Below, one piece after another: positions 1 to 9,498 of a DNA stretch of 64,000 nucleotides. Under the pieces are notes generated by a model, which saw only the letters and a list, made by a program, of their open reading frames with translations, had not been told where the DNA came from and searched no databases. The position numbers were made by a program, and so were the translations under genes. Source of the stretch: Rhizobium sp. FKY42 (GTDB lineage: Bacteria > Pseudomonadota > Alphaproteobacteria > Rhizobiales > Rhizobiaceae); NCBI RefSeq assembly GCF_005222835.1, contig NZ_STGA01000015.1:1-64000 (forward strand). The letters are read 5' to 3'. Position 1 is the stretch's first letter, and the number at the start of each line of letters is the position of its first letter.

Positions 1-41
1 GGTTCACATGGCTCAATTCTCAATGGAAATTATGCGCCTAA

Positions 42-626
42 CCGGCTCAGTTTCGCGCGGAAACCAACAGCCATGTCTATGTTATGGACATTCCGGCCTA
101 TCACAAGCTGCTGATCGTCACCGATGCGGCGATCAATATCCAGCCGGATCTCGATCAGAAACGGGATATTTGCCAAAACGCCGTCGATCTCATGCATCTT
201 CTCGGAGTCGAGATGCCGCGCGTTGCAGTGCTCGCTGCGATAGAAACCGTCAGCAGCAGGATGCCTTCGACGCTGGACGCCGCTGCTTTGACCGTTATGT
301 CAGCACGCGGGCAGATCGAAGGGGCGCTCGTCGATGGTCCGCTTGCTTTCGACAATGCAATCAGCATTGAGGCTGCGCAGGCTAAATGTATCGCCTCGCC
401 GGTCGCCGGTCAGGCAGATATCCTTCTGGTTCCCGATCTCGAAGCCGGCAACATGCTCGCCAAGCAACTCATTTATTTTGCTGGTGCAGACGCTGCCGGG
501 CTGGTTCTCGGCGCTCAAGTTCCAATCATTCTGACAAGCCGGGCGGATCCTGATAAGGTTCGCACGGCATCCGCCTCTCTCGCACGGTTGACGGCAGCGA
601 AACGACTAGAACCGAGGACGGTGTAA
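42..626 (+). CDS. Phosphate acetyl/butyryltransferase, C-terminal part (5' end incomplete)
   Basis: This is the last ~195 residues of a PTA_PTB-family enzyme, which interconverts acetyl-CoA and acetyl phosphate in the cytosol. Family-typical stretches are visible: TDAAINI, STLDAAAL, DGPLAFDNAIS, SPVAGQADIL, DLEAGNMLAKQL and PIILTSRAD. The first ATG in frame is at 84, but resemblance (SHVYVMD) starts upstream of it, so 84 is probably not the real start. An in-frame TAA lies at 39-41, so either a frameshift joins another frame just there or the 5' part is lost. Full relatives are ~300-470 residues. Its stop overlaps the ackA start (TAATG), and the pairing with acetate kinase supports the function. 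Family certain; integrity uncertain. Confidence 0.72.
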   Translation, partial: PAQFRAETNSHVYVMDIPAYHKLLIVTDAAINIQPDLDQKRDICQNAVDLMHLLGVEMPRVAVLAAIETVSSRMPSTLDAAALTVMSARGQIEGALVDGPLAFDNAISIEAAQAKCIASPVAGQADILLVPDLEAGNMLAKQLIYFAGADAAGLVLGAQVPIILTSRADPDKVRTASASLARLTAAKRLEPRTV

Positions 627-1825
627 TGACGGACAACCTCCTCCTGACGTTCAATGCTGGCTCGTCCACGGTGAAGATCGGCATATTCAAGGTGGACGGC
701 GACAGACCACAGCGGATCGGCAAGGCAGTCGTCGACTTAGCCACCTCTTCGCTCATGCTGAACTTGAAGGAAGGCCCGGAGCAATTCGAGCGGCCGCTCA
801 AGGGCGAGGCCGGCAACGATCTCGCCGGACTGATGGACGAAGTATTCCGAGAACTGCACCCGTATTTCGACCTTGACGCAGTCAACTCCGCCGGCCACCG
901 GATCGTTCATGGCGGCGACGTCTTCAACGGTCCGGTGGAACTGACGACCGCGACGCTCGCCAAGATCCACCCATTGACGAAACTGGCACCGCTGCATCAA
1001 CCTCATGCTTTGCGAATAATTGAAGCAGTCCGTCACCTGCGCCCTAAGCTATTCCAGACCGGCTCCTTCGACACGACCTTCCATGCGACGCAATCCGATC
1101 TCGTGCGGCGTCTCGCCATTCCGCGCGCCTATCATGACCAAGGCATCAAACGGTACGGTTTCCACGGACTGTCCTATCGATATGTGGCAACCGAACTCGC
1201 CAAGGCAGCGCCTGATATCGCCGCCGGTAAAGTCGTCATTGCCCATCTGGGCAGCGGTGCCAGTCTCTGCGCCATCGAAAACGGAATGAGCCGCGATTCC
1301 AGCATGGGTTTCTCGACACTGGATGGCATCCCCATGGCAACAAGGCCGGGTTGGCTCGACCCTGGCGTGCTCCTGCATTTGCTCGGTCCGCTCGGGAAGT
1401 CGGTCAAAGAGGTTGAAGACATGCTCTATCACAAATCCGGCCTCTTGGGCGTTTCAGGCTTTAGCGGAGATACCCGCGAACTCATCGATAACGACGGAAG
1501 TCAAGCAAGGGAGGCGATAAACCTCTTCACGCTCAGGATCGCCGGTGAGGTCGGGAGGCTTGCTGCAACGCTCGGCGGTCTTGATGCCCTGGTGTTCACC
1601 GCCGGCATTGGAGAGAACCAACCGAAGATACGCAAAAGTGTAACGGAACAACTTTCGTGGCTGGGCGTAGAGTTGGACGGGTCCGCCAATGAGGAGAGCG
1701 CACTGACGATCAGCACCGCGGCAAGCCGCATCGCCGTCCACGTCATCCCTACGGATGAAGAAAAGATGATCGCGGAAGAATGCATTTCGGTCTCTCATTC
1801 AAAGTTTAACCCTAACGCTTCGTGA
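626..1825 (+). CDS. ackA: Acetate kinase
   Basis: A 399-residue ASKHA-fold kinase of normal length that converts acetyl phosphate and ADP to acetate and ATP. The sequence shows the N-terminal phosphate-binding NAGSSTVK, the FDTTFH motif with the catalytic Asp, GFHGLSYRYV, the adenosine loop HLGSGASLCAI, and the C-terminal FTAGIGENQP. Its ATG overlaps the TAA of the upstream phosphotransacetylase gene by one base (TAATG), implying translational coupling, with GAGGACGG as a possible ribosome site. Acetyl phosphate is likely supplied by that enzyme and by the phosphoketolase encoded 75 bp downstream. Confidence 0.96.
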   Translation: MTDNLLLTFNAGSSTVKIGIFKVDGDRPQRIGKAVVDLATSSLMLNLKEGPEQFERPLKGEAGNDLAGLMDEVFRELHPYFDLDAVNSAGHRIVHGGDVFNGPVELTTATLAKIHPLTKLAPLHQPHALRIIEAVRHLRPKLFQTGSFDTTFHATQSDLVRRLAIPRAYHDQGIKRYGFHGLSYRYVATELAKAAPDIAAGKVVIAHLGSGASLCAIENGMSRDSSMGFSTLDGIPMATRPGWLDPGVLLHLLGPLGKSVKEVEDMLYHKSGLLGVSGFSGDTRELIDNDGSQAREAINLFTLRIAGEVGRLAATLGGLDALVFTAGIGENQPKIRKSVTEQLSWLGVELDGSANEESALTISTAASRIAVHVIPTDEEKMIAEECISVSHSKFNPNAS

Positions 1826-1899
1826 CTAGCGTCGCTGACACCTACTCCAGTTGACGATCGATGTTTCGCAACAACTCGCCCTCTCGAAGGAGCAAGAAG

Positions 1900-4308
1900 A
1901 TGAAGTCAACCTCCCCCTCGTCCGCAACGGCGGAGATCGGCTCCGAAGAACTGACGCTCATCGACCGCTACTGGCGGGCGGCGAACTATCTCTCCGTCGG
2001 CCAGATCTATCTTCTCGACAATCCGCTGCTCAAGGAGCCGCTGAAGCCGGAGCATATCAAGCCGCGGCTACTCGGCCATTGGGGAACGACGCCCGGCCTC
2101 AACTTCATCTATGCCCATCTCAATCGGGTCATCCGCAACCGCGATCTCAGCATGATCTATGTCTGCGGGCCAGGCCATGGCGGTCCCGGCATGGTGGCCA
2201 GCACCTATCTCGAAGGCACCTACAGCGAAATCTATCCGGAGATTTCCGAGGACGCCGCCGGCATGCGAAAGCTTTTCAAGCAATTCTCTTTCCCGGGTGG
2301 CATTCCGAGCCATGCCGCGCCGGAGACGCCCGGCTCCATCCACGAAGGCGGCGAACTCGGATATGCACTGGTGCATGCCTATGGCGCCGCTTTCGACAAT
2401 CCGAATTTGGTGGTCGCTTGCGTCGTCGGCGACGGCGAGGCTGAAACCGGGCCGCTTGCCGCAAGCTGGAATTCCAACAAATTCCTGAACCCGGCCCGCG
2501 ACGGCGCCGTGCTGCCGATTTTGCATGTTAACGGCTACAAGATCGCCAATCCGACCATTCTCGGTCGCAACGGCGACGAGGACGTGAAACGTCTTTTCGA
2601 GGGCTACGGTTATGAGCCGTTCTTCGTCGAAGGCCATGAGCCGGCCGATATGCACCGAGAGATGGCCCTGACTTTTGACGCTGTCTTCGACCGCATCCGC
2701 GCGATCCAGGCCGACGCCCGCGAGGGGACAACACCGGAAGGCCTCCCTCGGTGGCCGATGATCGTACTGCGCAGCCCGAAAGGCTGGACCGGCCCGAAGG
2801 AAGTGGACGGCAAGAAGGTCGAAGGCTTCTGGCGCGCCCATCAGGTGCCGGTCTCAGGCTGTCGCGAGGATGAAGAACACCGCAAGATCCTCGAGGACTG
2901 GATGCGGAGCTACGATCCGGACGATCTCTTCGATGCCAACGGCCGACTGAAGGAGGAACTGCGGGCGCTTTCGCCCATCGGCGAACGCCGTATGGGTGCC
3001 AACCCGCATGCCAATGGCGGGTTACTGCGCAAAGAACTGATCGTCCCCGGCATACGCGATTACGCGGTACCGATCGAACAACGTGGGGCCACCATGGTGC
3101 AGACGACAGAAGTCCTCGGCAAATACCTGCGCGACGTCATGAAGTTCAATGACGACAATTCCAACTTCCGCATCTTCGGCCCGGATGAGACGGAATCGAA
3201 CCGGCTCGGCCACGTCTTCGAGGTCACCGACCGCGTCTGGATTGAACGGATCGAGCCCTACGACGTGCATCTCTCCCGCGACGGCCGGGTAATGGAGGTA
3301 CTTTCCGAGCATCTCTGCCAGGGCTGGCTGGAAGGTTACCTGCTCACCGGTCGGCACGGTCTCTTCTCGTGCTACGAGGCCTTCATCCATATCATCGATT
3401 CGATGTTCAACCAGCACGCCAAGTGGCTGAAAGTGTCTCGCCAACTGCCTTGGCGCAAACCCGTTTCCTCGCTCAACTACCTGCTGACCTCCCATGTCTG
3501 GCGGCAAGACCATAATGGCTTCTCACACCAAGACCCCGGCTTCCTCGATCTCGTCGCCAACAAGAAGGCCGATATCGTGCGTATCTACCTGCCGCCGGAT
3601 GCAAATACGCTGTTGTGGATCGGCGACCACTGCTTGAGGACCTGGGACCGCGTGAACGTTATCGTCGCCGGCAAACAGCCCGAGCCGCAATGGCTGACGA
3701 TGGACGAGGCAATTCGACATTGCGAAGCTGGCATCGGCATCTGGGACTGGGCAAGCAACGAAGATGGCGTGCTCGAGCCCGACGTCGTCATGGCCTGCGC
3801 CGGCGACGTGCCGACGCTTGAGACCCTGGCGGCAGTTTCCTTGCTGCGAGAGGCGATCCCAGAGCTCAGCATTCGCGTCGTCAACATCGTCGATCTGCTT
3901 GCCTTGCAGTCGCAGGACCAGCATCCGCATGGTCTCTCCGATGAGATTTTCAACCGGCTGTTCACCGCTGATCGACCAGTGATCTTCGCCTATCACGGTT
4001 ATCCCTACCTCATCCATCGACTGACGTACAAACGCACCAACCACCAGAATATTCACGTGCGCGGCTTCATCGAGGAGGGCACGACGACGACCCCCTTCGA
4101 CATGACGGTGCTGAACAAACTAGACCGCTTCCATCTTGCGATCGAGGCAATCGAACGCGTTGCAGGACTGAAGGAAAAGGCGACCGGCGTGGTTGCAATG
4201 CTCAAGGACAAGCTGGCGGAACACACCCGCTATGTCCGCGAAAATGGAGAGGACATGCCCGAAATCAAGAACTGGAGATGGCGGGTTCAGGATACAGCGT
4301 CGACCTGA
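1900..4308 (+). CDS. xfp: Phosphoketolase (xylulose-5-P/fructose-6-P type)
   Basis: An 802-residue thiamine-diphosphate enzyme of the Xfp family, cleaving xylulose-5-P (and often fructose-6-P) with phosphate to acetyl phosphate plus a sugar phosphate. Family stretches include [20 protein letters not shown], the ThDP/Mg motif [22 protein letters not shown], and [25 protein letters not shown]. An ATG at 1861 is in frame, but 1900 is preferred because AAGGAG (1887-1892) sits 7 nt upstream of it and family resemblance starts after it. With ackA it yields ATP without NAD reduction. An intact copy; the F6P versus X5P preference cannot be read here. Confidence 0.96.
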   Translation: MKSTSPSSATAEIGSEELTLIDRYWRAANYLSVGQIYLLDNPLLKEPLKPEHIKPRLLGHWGTTPGLNFIYAHLNRVIRNRDLSMIYVCGPGHGGPGMVASTYLEGTYSEIYPEISEDAAGMRKLFKQFSFPGGIPSHAAPETPGSIHEGGELGYALVHAYGAAFDNPNLVVACVVGDGEAETGPLAASWNSNKFLNPARDGAVLPILHVNGYKIANPTILGRNGDEDVKRLFEGYGYEPFFVEGHEPADMHREMALTFDAVFDRIRAIQADAREGTTPEGLPRWPMIVLRSPKGWTGPKEVDGKKVEGFWRAHQVPVSGCREDEEHRKILEDWMRSYDPDDLFDANGRLKEELRALSPIGERRMGANPHANGGLLRKELIVPGIRDYAVPIEQRGATMVQTTEVLGKYLRDVMKFNDDNSNFRIFGPDETESNRLGHVFEVTDRVWIERIEPYDVHLSRDGRVMEVLSEHLCQGWLEGYLLTGRHGLFSCYEAFIHIIDSMFNQHAKWLKVSRQLPWRKPVSSLNYLLTSHVWRQDHNGFSHQDPGFLDLVANKKADIVRIYLPPDANTLLWIGDHCLRTWDRVNVIVAGKQPEPQWLTMDEAIRHCEAGIGIWDWASNEDGVLEPDVVMACAGDVPTLETLAAVSLLREAIPELSIRVVNIVDLLALQSQDQHPHGLSDEIFNRLFTADRPVIFAYHGYPYLIHRLTYKRTNHQNIHVRGFIEEGTTTTPFDMTVLNKLDRFHLAIEAIERVAGLKEKATGVVAMLKDKLAEHTRYVRENGEDMPEIKNWRWRVQDTAST

Positions 4309-4544
4309 CCAAAGTCGAACAAGCAGCCACGCCGCGGCGTCCATCGAAGAGTTGCTCCGTTGACGACGGTCAATGCTTTGCAAAGCGGATGAAGCACATT
4401 GGCCGCATTGGTGTTGCACGCCCCACGGGCGGTGCCGAAATCGGGGAGCGACGGCTTGATATCGTCCCCTATACGTCGTTCTGCCAATCTAGCTCGCCAC
4501 AATAAAGGCAGCCGACGGCAGATGCGGTACGCGGGAGCGAACAT

Positions 4545-7208
4545 ATGACCGTGCTTGATCAGCAGTTGCCAGCCGTTAACATTGCTGGCCTCAGCCAGGC
4601 CGAGGCGGTTGAGCGCCTGGCGCGGTTTGGAGAGAATATACTTCCCGAACCGAAAGCTCCTTCGCTCCTTTCCATCTTCCTGCAGCAGTTCAAGAGCCCG
4701 CTCATCTATATTCTCTTGTTGGCCGCCGCAGTGTCGCTGGTTCTCAGCGAAGCGGGAGACGCCATATTGATCGTCGTGGTCCTCCTTCTGAATGGGGCTA
4801 TTGGCAGCGTGCAGGAGTATTCCGCAGGCAGGGCTGCGGCGGCGCTTCGCGAGCTCGAACAACCTCGGGCAACTGTCATCAGAAATGGCAGGATGCAGGA
4901 AATCGAGGCTCGCTTGCTGGTTCCCGACGATGTGGTGGCAATGGAGGCAGGTGGGCGCGTACCAGCAGATCTGGAGTTGCTTCAGGCAACGGATCTTCTC
5001 TGCGATGAATCTCTTCTTACCGGTGAGTCCCTGCCGGCTCGCAAGGTAGCGGCCGATCACGGCATCACTGCCGACAACAACCATGCCACCATGGCCTTTG
5101 CCGGCACACTTGTCACCCGCGGTCGCGGGAAAGGAATAGTGACGGCAACCGGGCTGTCGACAGAAATCGGCAAGGTCGCCGTCGAGGTCGCGAAAACGTC
5201 GGTTTCCCGACCTCCTTTGATGATCAGGCTTGCATATTTCTCCAACGTCGTCGCCTGGTCGGTCGGTATTGCGTCGCTGCTTCTGTTCGCCATCGGCCTT
5301 GTGCGTGAGATGGCCTGGAACGATCTCTTTCTTATGTCCGTAGGTCTTGCCGTCAGCGCTATTCCGGAGGGTCTGCCGATTGCAATTTCGGTCGCTCTGG
5401 CAATCAGTATGCGGCGCATGGCACGGCGTAACGTTATCGTGCGTCGCATGTCGGCAGTCGAGTCGCTTGGTTCCTGCACCATGATCGCAACCGACAAGAC
5501 CGGCACACTAACCTTGAACGAACTGACGGTTACCGATATCCGTCTGCCTGACGGCACTGACTTGGTGTTGGAGACGGGAGCCGATCTCGAGGCCTGCTTG
5601 ATCAAAAGCGCCAATATGGCCCCAGCGAAAGCAAGTGAGCGTGCCGCTCATCTGCTAAGGGCAGCTTCCCTGCCGAACGAAGGATCTCTTACACAGGAGG
5701 TGAACGGCTGGAAGGGCGTCGGCGATACTGTGGACGTCGCGCTTTTGGCCGCAGCGAGAAAGGCTGGCCTCGAACGTGAGGTAATGGCCGACGACTACCC
5801 ACTGATCAACCGCATTCCCTATGAACCAGACCTTAAATACGCCGCATCTTTCCATCGCAAGGGCGAGCGAGTTCGGATCTTCGTGAAGGGATCTGCCGAA
5901 ACACTGATCGATATGGCGGACCGGATGGACGTTGGCGACCGTGTTGTCCACATTGAGCGAGACGCGCTTCTCGCACAAAAGGAGGATATGGCGGCACGCG
6001 GGCTCCGAGTGCTCGCCTTTGCCGAGGGTGAGATTGCCAGCACCACTGACGAGACCTTCGGACATGGTCACCTTATTGATCTCGTCTTTCTTGGTCTAGC
6101 CGGAATGCAGGACCCGATCAGGCCTGAAGTTCCGCAGGCTATCAGCCGCTGCCGCGCAGCCGGCGTGGATGTCGCAATGCTAACAGGCGACGACCCCAGG
6201 ACTGCGGCCGCGATCGCCGCGAAGGCAGGACTTGAATTCCGCCCGGATCAGGTGACGAGCGGCAATGCGGTGAGGGATGCCGAAGCTGCCGGCCCGGAAC
6301 AGCTGGACGAACTGACCAGACACGCCCGCATATACGCCCGCGTTGCTCCGACGCAGAAACTCGCGATCGTGTTGTCCATGGCCCGCAACGGCCACTTCGT
6401 GGCGGTCACCGGCGACGGTGTCAATGACGCGCCTGCACTGAAACACGCCCATGTGGGTGTCGCTATGGGATTGAAGGGCACAGAGGTTGCCAAGGAGAGC
6501 GCCGACATCGTTATATCCGACGACAACTTCGCCTCGATCGTCACCGGAATCGGGGAAGGACGAACGGCCTATGCGAATATTCGCAAGGTGATCCTGATGC
6601 TGGCCGCAACCGGTGCGGCGGAGATGCTCCTCTTCCTGTTGGCGATCCCACTCGGCCTGCCAATGCCGTTGCTTCCCGTGCAGCTCCTCTGGTTGAACCT
6701 CGTGACGAACGGCATACAGGATGTGGCGCTGGCCGGAGAAAAGCCCGAAGGCGACGAGCTATCACGCCCGGCGCGGCGCCCGAAGGAGCCAATCTTCGAC
6801 AGGCTGATGGTACGCCGGATCGTCCAGTCGACTCTGGTGATCGGCGGCGGCGGCTTTGTGGTTTTCTACTGGCTACTGGCACAAGGTTATGAGGAACCTG
6901 CGGCCCGCAACATGCTGTTGTTGCTGTTTGTACTTTTTGAAAATGTGCAGACGCTGGCCTGCCGGTCGGAACGATATTCCGTCTTTCATTCCGCATTCTT
7001 TCGCAACCCGCTTCTTGTTTTGGCGATATGCGCGTCACAGGCATTGCATCTTGGCGCGATGTATGTACCGTGGCTTCGGGAGACATTGGAACTCGCACCG
7101 GTTTCGTGGCCTGAATGGGGCATCCTCCTGGCTCTTTCCGCATCACTTCTGTTCGTAACGGAAATCGACAAATGGATGTCCCGGCGTTCGATGCCATCGG
7201 CCGCATGA
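4545..7208 (+). CDS. P2-type cation-transporting ATPase (Ca2+/Mn2+-like)
   Basis: An 887-residue P-type ATPase of the SERCA/PMR1-like group in the inner membrane. Order of domains: N-terminal cation-ATPase domain (~residues 5-65), two membrane helices, actuator domain with LLTGES (~residue 158), helices with AIPEGLP in TM4, phosphorylation motif DKTGTLT with the acceptor at D317, a nucleotide domain, hinge GDGVNDAPALKHAHVG, then C-terminal helices including QLLWLNLVTNGIQDVAL. PEGLP in TM4 and NxxxD in TM6 are typical of Ca2+-type pumps, so Ca2+ or Mn2+ is the likely substrate, but specificity is inference. It stands alone, ~240 bp after xfp and 129 bp before a CBS-domain gene. Confidence 0.9.
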   Translation: MTVLDQQLPAVNIAGLSQAEAVERLARFGENILPEPKAPSLLSIFLQQFKSPLIYILLLAAAVSLVLSEAGDAILIVVVLLLNGAIGSVQEYSAGRAAAALRELEQPRATVIRNGRMQEIEARLLVPDDVVAMEAGGRVPADLELLQATDLLCDESLLTGESLPARKVAADHGITADNNHATMAFAGTLVTRGRGKGIVTATGLSTEIGKVAVEVAKTSVSRPPLMIRLAYFSNVVAWSVGIASLLLFAIGLVREMAWNDLFLMSVGLAVSAIPEGLPIAISVALAISMRRMARRNVIVRRMSAVESLGSCTMIATDKTGTLTLNELTVTDIRLPDGTDLVLETGADLEACLIKSANMAPAKASERAAHLLRAASLPNEGSLTQEVNGWKGVGDTVDVALLAAARKAGLEREVMADDYPLINRIPYEPDLKYAASFHRKGERVRIFVKGSAETLIDMADRMDVGDRVVHIERDALLAQKEDMAARGLRVLAFAEGEIASTTDETFGHGHLIDLVFLGLAGMQDPIRPEVPQAISRCRAAGVDVAMLTGDDPRTAAAIAAKAGLEFRPDQVTSGNAVRDAEAAGPEQLDELTRHARIYARVAPTQKLAIVLSMARNGHFVAVTGDGVNDAPALKHAHVGVAMGLKGTEVAKESADIVISDDNFASIVTGIGEGRTAYANIRKVILMLAATGAAEMLLFLLAIPLGLPMPLLPVQLLWLNLVTNGIQDVALAGEKPEGDELSRPARRPKEPIFDRLMVRRIVQSTLVIGGGGFVVFYWLLAQGYEEPAARNMLLLLFVLFENVQTLACRSERYSVFHSAFFRNPLLVLAICASQALHLGAMYVPWLRETLELAPVSWPEWGILLALSASLLFVTEIDKWMSRRSMPSAA

Positions 7209-7337
7209 CCACATCCCACCAGCGAAAAAGGTCTTGTCCACGCACGCCGCTCCAGGCGCATCACGCGTTGCGGAAGATCAATGATCCAAACAGCAGCATA
7301 TGGATACTGCGACTGAGTTGGACAGAGGGAGAACAAC

Positions 7338-8018
7338 ATGCTCGCCAAGGACCTGATGACGAGACCTGCGATCAGCGTCACACCCGACACCTCTGTTCGT
7401 AAGGCCATTGAGTTGATGCTGGAAAAAGACATCAGCGGGTTGCCGATAACCGATGACAGCGGAGTCTTGTGCGGGATTATTACCGAGAGTGACTTCCTCA
7501 ATAAGGGAATGGTCAATCTGGCAAACCGGAAGCCCGAACAGGCGGACCAGGCATTTTTTGAGGAGTATGTGCGAGCCCATGCCTCCGTTGTGTCCGATTG
7601 CATGACCAGAAATGTCGTGTCGGTCTCGCCGGAGGACACGCTTTCTGCCCTCATATCACTGATGAGTGCCAGAAAAGTCAGACGCCTTCCGGTTGTTGTC
7701 GAGGGGAAACTGGTCGGCGTCGTCAGTCGACATGATGTCCTGAAGGCCATGACGACGGGTCGCGATGTCGTGGCAAGTGGTGAAGACGCTCTGCGGCTTG
7801 CCGTGAAAAGCCGTTTACAGGAAGAACTCGGCCTTGGCCCTACGGAGGTCTCAGTCCATGTAACCGATTGCGTGATAGAACTGACGTCCCAAGGCGCTAG
7901 TTCAGCCAAGCAGCGTGCCATGGAATTGGTCGCCGAGAGCATCGCTGGTGTTGCCGGTGTGGTGTTTTCTTCGCGTGAGACCTCGAAGCTTGCGAGTCCA
8001 TCTCACCAAAGCAGTTGA
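7338..8018 (+). CDS. CBS-domain pair plus BON domain protein
   Basis: A 226-residue soluble protein with two CBS domains (roughly 1-60 and 90-145) followed by a BON-like domain (~155-215). The CBS repeats each show the pattern of a DLM/DCMTR start, a TPD/SPEDT segment and a LPVxD/V turn (LMTRPAISVTPDTSVRKA; CMTRNVVSVSPEDTLSAL). CBS pairs usually bind adenine nucleotides and act as energy sensors. No enzymatic domain is fused, so it is probably a regulatory or stress protein. The ATG follows GAGGGAGAAC. It lies between the P-type ATPase and the convergent AGE/GH130/GT4 operon. Confidence 0.88.
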   Translation: MLAKDLMTRPAISVTPDTSVRKAIELMLEKDISGLPITDDSGVLCGIITESDFLNKGMVNLANRKPEQADQAFFEEYVRAHASVVSDCMTRNVVSVSPEDTLSALISLMSARKVRRLPVVVEGKLVGVVSRHDVLKAMTTGRDVVASGEDALRLAVKSRLQEELGLGPTEVSVHVTDCVIELTSQGASSAKQRAMELVAESIAGVAGVVFSSRETSKLASPSHQSS

Positions 8019-8124
8019 TCGGATGATTGCAGGATCCTCGCAGGCAAATGTCGAAAACCTGAAAACCACTGGCAAATTTATGTTTCTGGAGCATTTCTGG
8101 CAAACGCGCACACGGACAAACCTA

Positions 8125-8164
8125 CCGATCGCTCCGCTTCGCTAGAGCGAAGTGGAGCAATCGG
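8125..8164. terminator. 40-bp near-perfect palindrome, possible bidirectional terminator
   Basis: The two 20-base arms match at 17 of 20 positions when one is reverse complemented (centre at 8144/8145). It lies in the 316-bp gap between the CBS gene (+) and the 3' end of the convergent AGE-like gene (-), where a shared terminator is expected. No T-run follows on either strand, so rho-independent termination is uncertain. I see no gene in the rest of 8019-8334; a 61-codon minus-strand reading frame there resembles nothing. Confidence 0.45.
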
Positions 8165-8334
8165 CGGGACGGCCGCTTTTGCACTGATCTCCACACCGCT
8201 ACACTCGAACGTATCAAGGGATATGGCCCTTCATGTCTCGGCTTGATCTCGTCATAAAATCGCTCCGTCAGAATGATCCCGAGTCTGCCGGAAATGCTCT
8301 GCGTCAAGACGGCAAGCTTCTCGTCTAGCAGAGA

Positions 8335-9498
8335 TCAAGATGTTTCACTTGGGGACCGGACGCGGGCGCGAGCGTCATGCTCAACGAGATCCGCAACAGC
8401 AGTCCAGAGATGGTAAAGTGAGCTTGCGGGGATTGTCCTGGAAATCGGCCTGTCATGCGTATCGAGGCAGTCATGCCAGCAACCGGGAGGCGCTCCGGTC
8501 ATGTACGCGCCCATAATGGCAGAAGCCAGGTCGTCTGCCTCGGCAAGATATCCTTGAAAACCGGAACGCTCGTAGAGTGACAAGAAGGCCTTGAGCATCT
8601 CCACCTGCGGCCAAAGTCTCCGTGAAGGAGAGACGGGCCTGAGCGCCGAGACGAGATCGACCAAGAAGGGTGATCCCCCGCTGCGTCCAACCGCCAGAGC
8701 GGTCGATAACAAGTCGAGGCAGATCCTGGTGTGGTCGCTGTCAGTCAGCATGTCATGCCGTGTCGTCAGCCACACCCATTCGCACATGTGACCAGGTTCC
8801 AGCCGATCCGATCCGTATTGTGCGGAGAGCTGCCATTGCGGCCCGAAGAACTCGTGGAGCGGCCCTTTCGGTCCGACCAGGAAATGCGAACCAAGGAGTG
8901 CGAAGGCTCGACCTTCGGCCCTCATGTGAGCGGATGTTCGGTTATTTTCACAAAGGGCCAGGGTGGCTTCAAGGTAATGCATGTGCGGGTTTTGCCTGCG
9001 CGGCAGGCTTCCCTCGCTGTCTTCGGCCCACCCGCCGAAAGGATCCTTCAACGTCCGGTCGATTGCGACAAGCGCCTGATCGATATGATCACGGTACATG
9101 TCCTTGCCTGTGGCAGTCAGCAGCCAGGAGAGGGCCAGCAGGATACAGGAACTGTCATAGAGGTCTCGGATGGGGTCAGTGATGCTGTCAGTATGGCGGT
9201 TGAAGGCGCGAGCGTAACCGCCACGCGTGCCGCCAATCCAGGCGACACGGTGCAGATGGGCAAAGGCCGCCTCAGCCATTTGAAGTGAAGCGGGCGGCGC
9301 AACGCCGAGATGGGCCGCATGCGCATGCACATAGATCTGCCGCGCTACCGTCCGCGTCCGCACCTCTCCGGATGCCTGGACTGATCCATCGAGTTCCAGA
9401 TGCTCGACAAACTGACCGCAGCGCTCGTCGTAGCCCACGGCCGCCCAAGTCGGCAAGATCTCCTGAAGAAACAGTGATTTAAGACGCCACAAACTCAC
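8335..9498 (-). CDS. AGE-family (N-acylglucosamine 2-epimerase-like) protein
   Basis: A 387-residue protein of the alpha6/alpha6-barrel AGE / cellobiose-2-epimerase / mannose isomerase superfamily. Supporting stretches are RTVARQIYVHAHAAHLG near residue 50, NPHMHYLEATLAL mid-protein, LEPGHMCEWVWL, and a C-terminal TIPASSLYHLW; the His residues in these motifs match the active-site histidines of the family. It acts on the reducing end of a mannose/glucose-type sugar; the substrate is not determinable. It is the last gene of a three-gene operon, its ATG overlapping the stop of the GH130-like gene (9495-9498), so it probably processes sugars handled by those partners. Confidence 0.85.
   Translation of the reverse strand: MSLWRLKSLFLQEILPTWAAVGYDERCGQFVEHLELDGSVQASGEVRTRTVARQIYVHAHAAHLGVAPPASLQMAEAAFAHLHRVAWIGGTRGGYARAFNRHTDSITDPIRDLYDSSCILLALSWLLTATGKDMYRDHIDQALVAIDRTLKDPFGGWAEDSEGSLPRRQNPHMHYLEATLALCENNRTSAHMRAEGRAFALLGSHFLVGPKGPLHEFFGPQWQLSAQYGSDRLEPGHMCEWVWLTTRHDMLTDSDHTRICLDLLSTALAVGRSGGSPFLVDLVSALRPVSPSRRLWPQVEMLKAFLSLYERSGFQGYLAEADDLASAIMGAYMTGAPPGCWHDCLDTHDRPISRTIPASSLYHLWTAVADLVEHDARARVRSPSETS

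Noticed and set aside
1845-1865. TTGACGATCGATG near xfp as an FNR-type box
   Set aside because: Half sites match poorly and it overlaps the possible start region of xfp.
2068-2841. 257-codon minus-strand frame inside xfp
   Set aside because: Lies wholly in the well-supported phosphoketolase gene; codon-bias artefact.
4309-4544. Possible small gene between xfp and the P-type ATPase
   Set aside because: The 75-codon plus frame begins inside xfp and lacks features; the gap is treated as promoter/terminator space.
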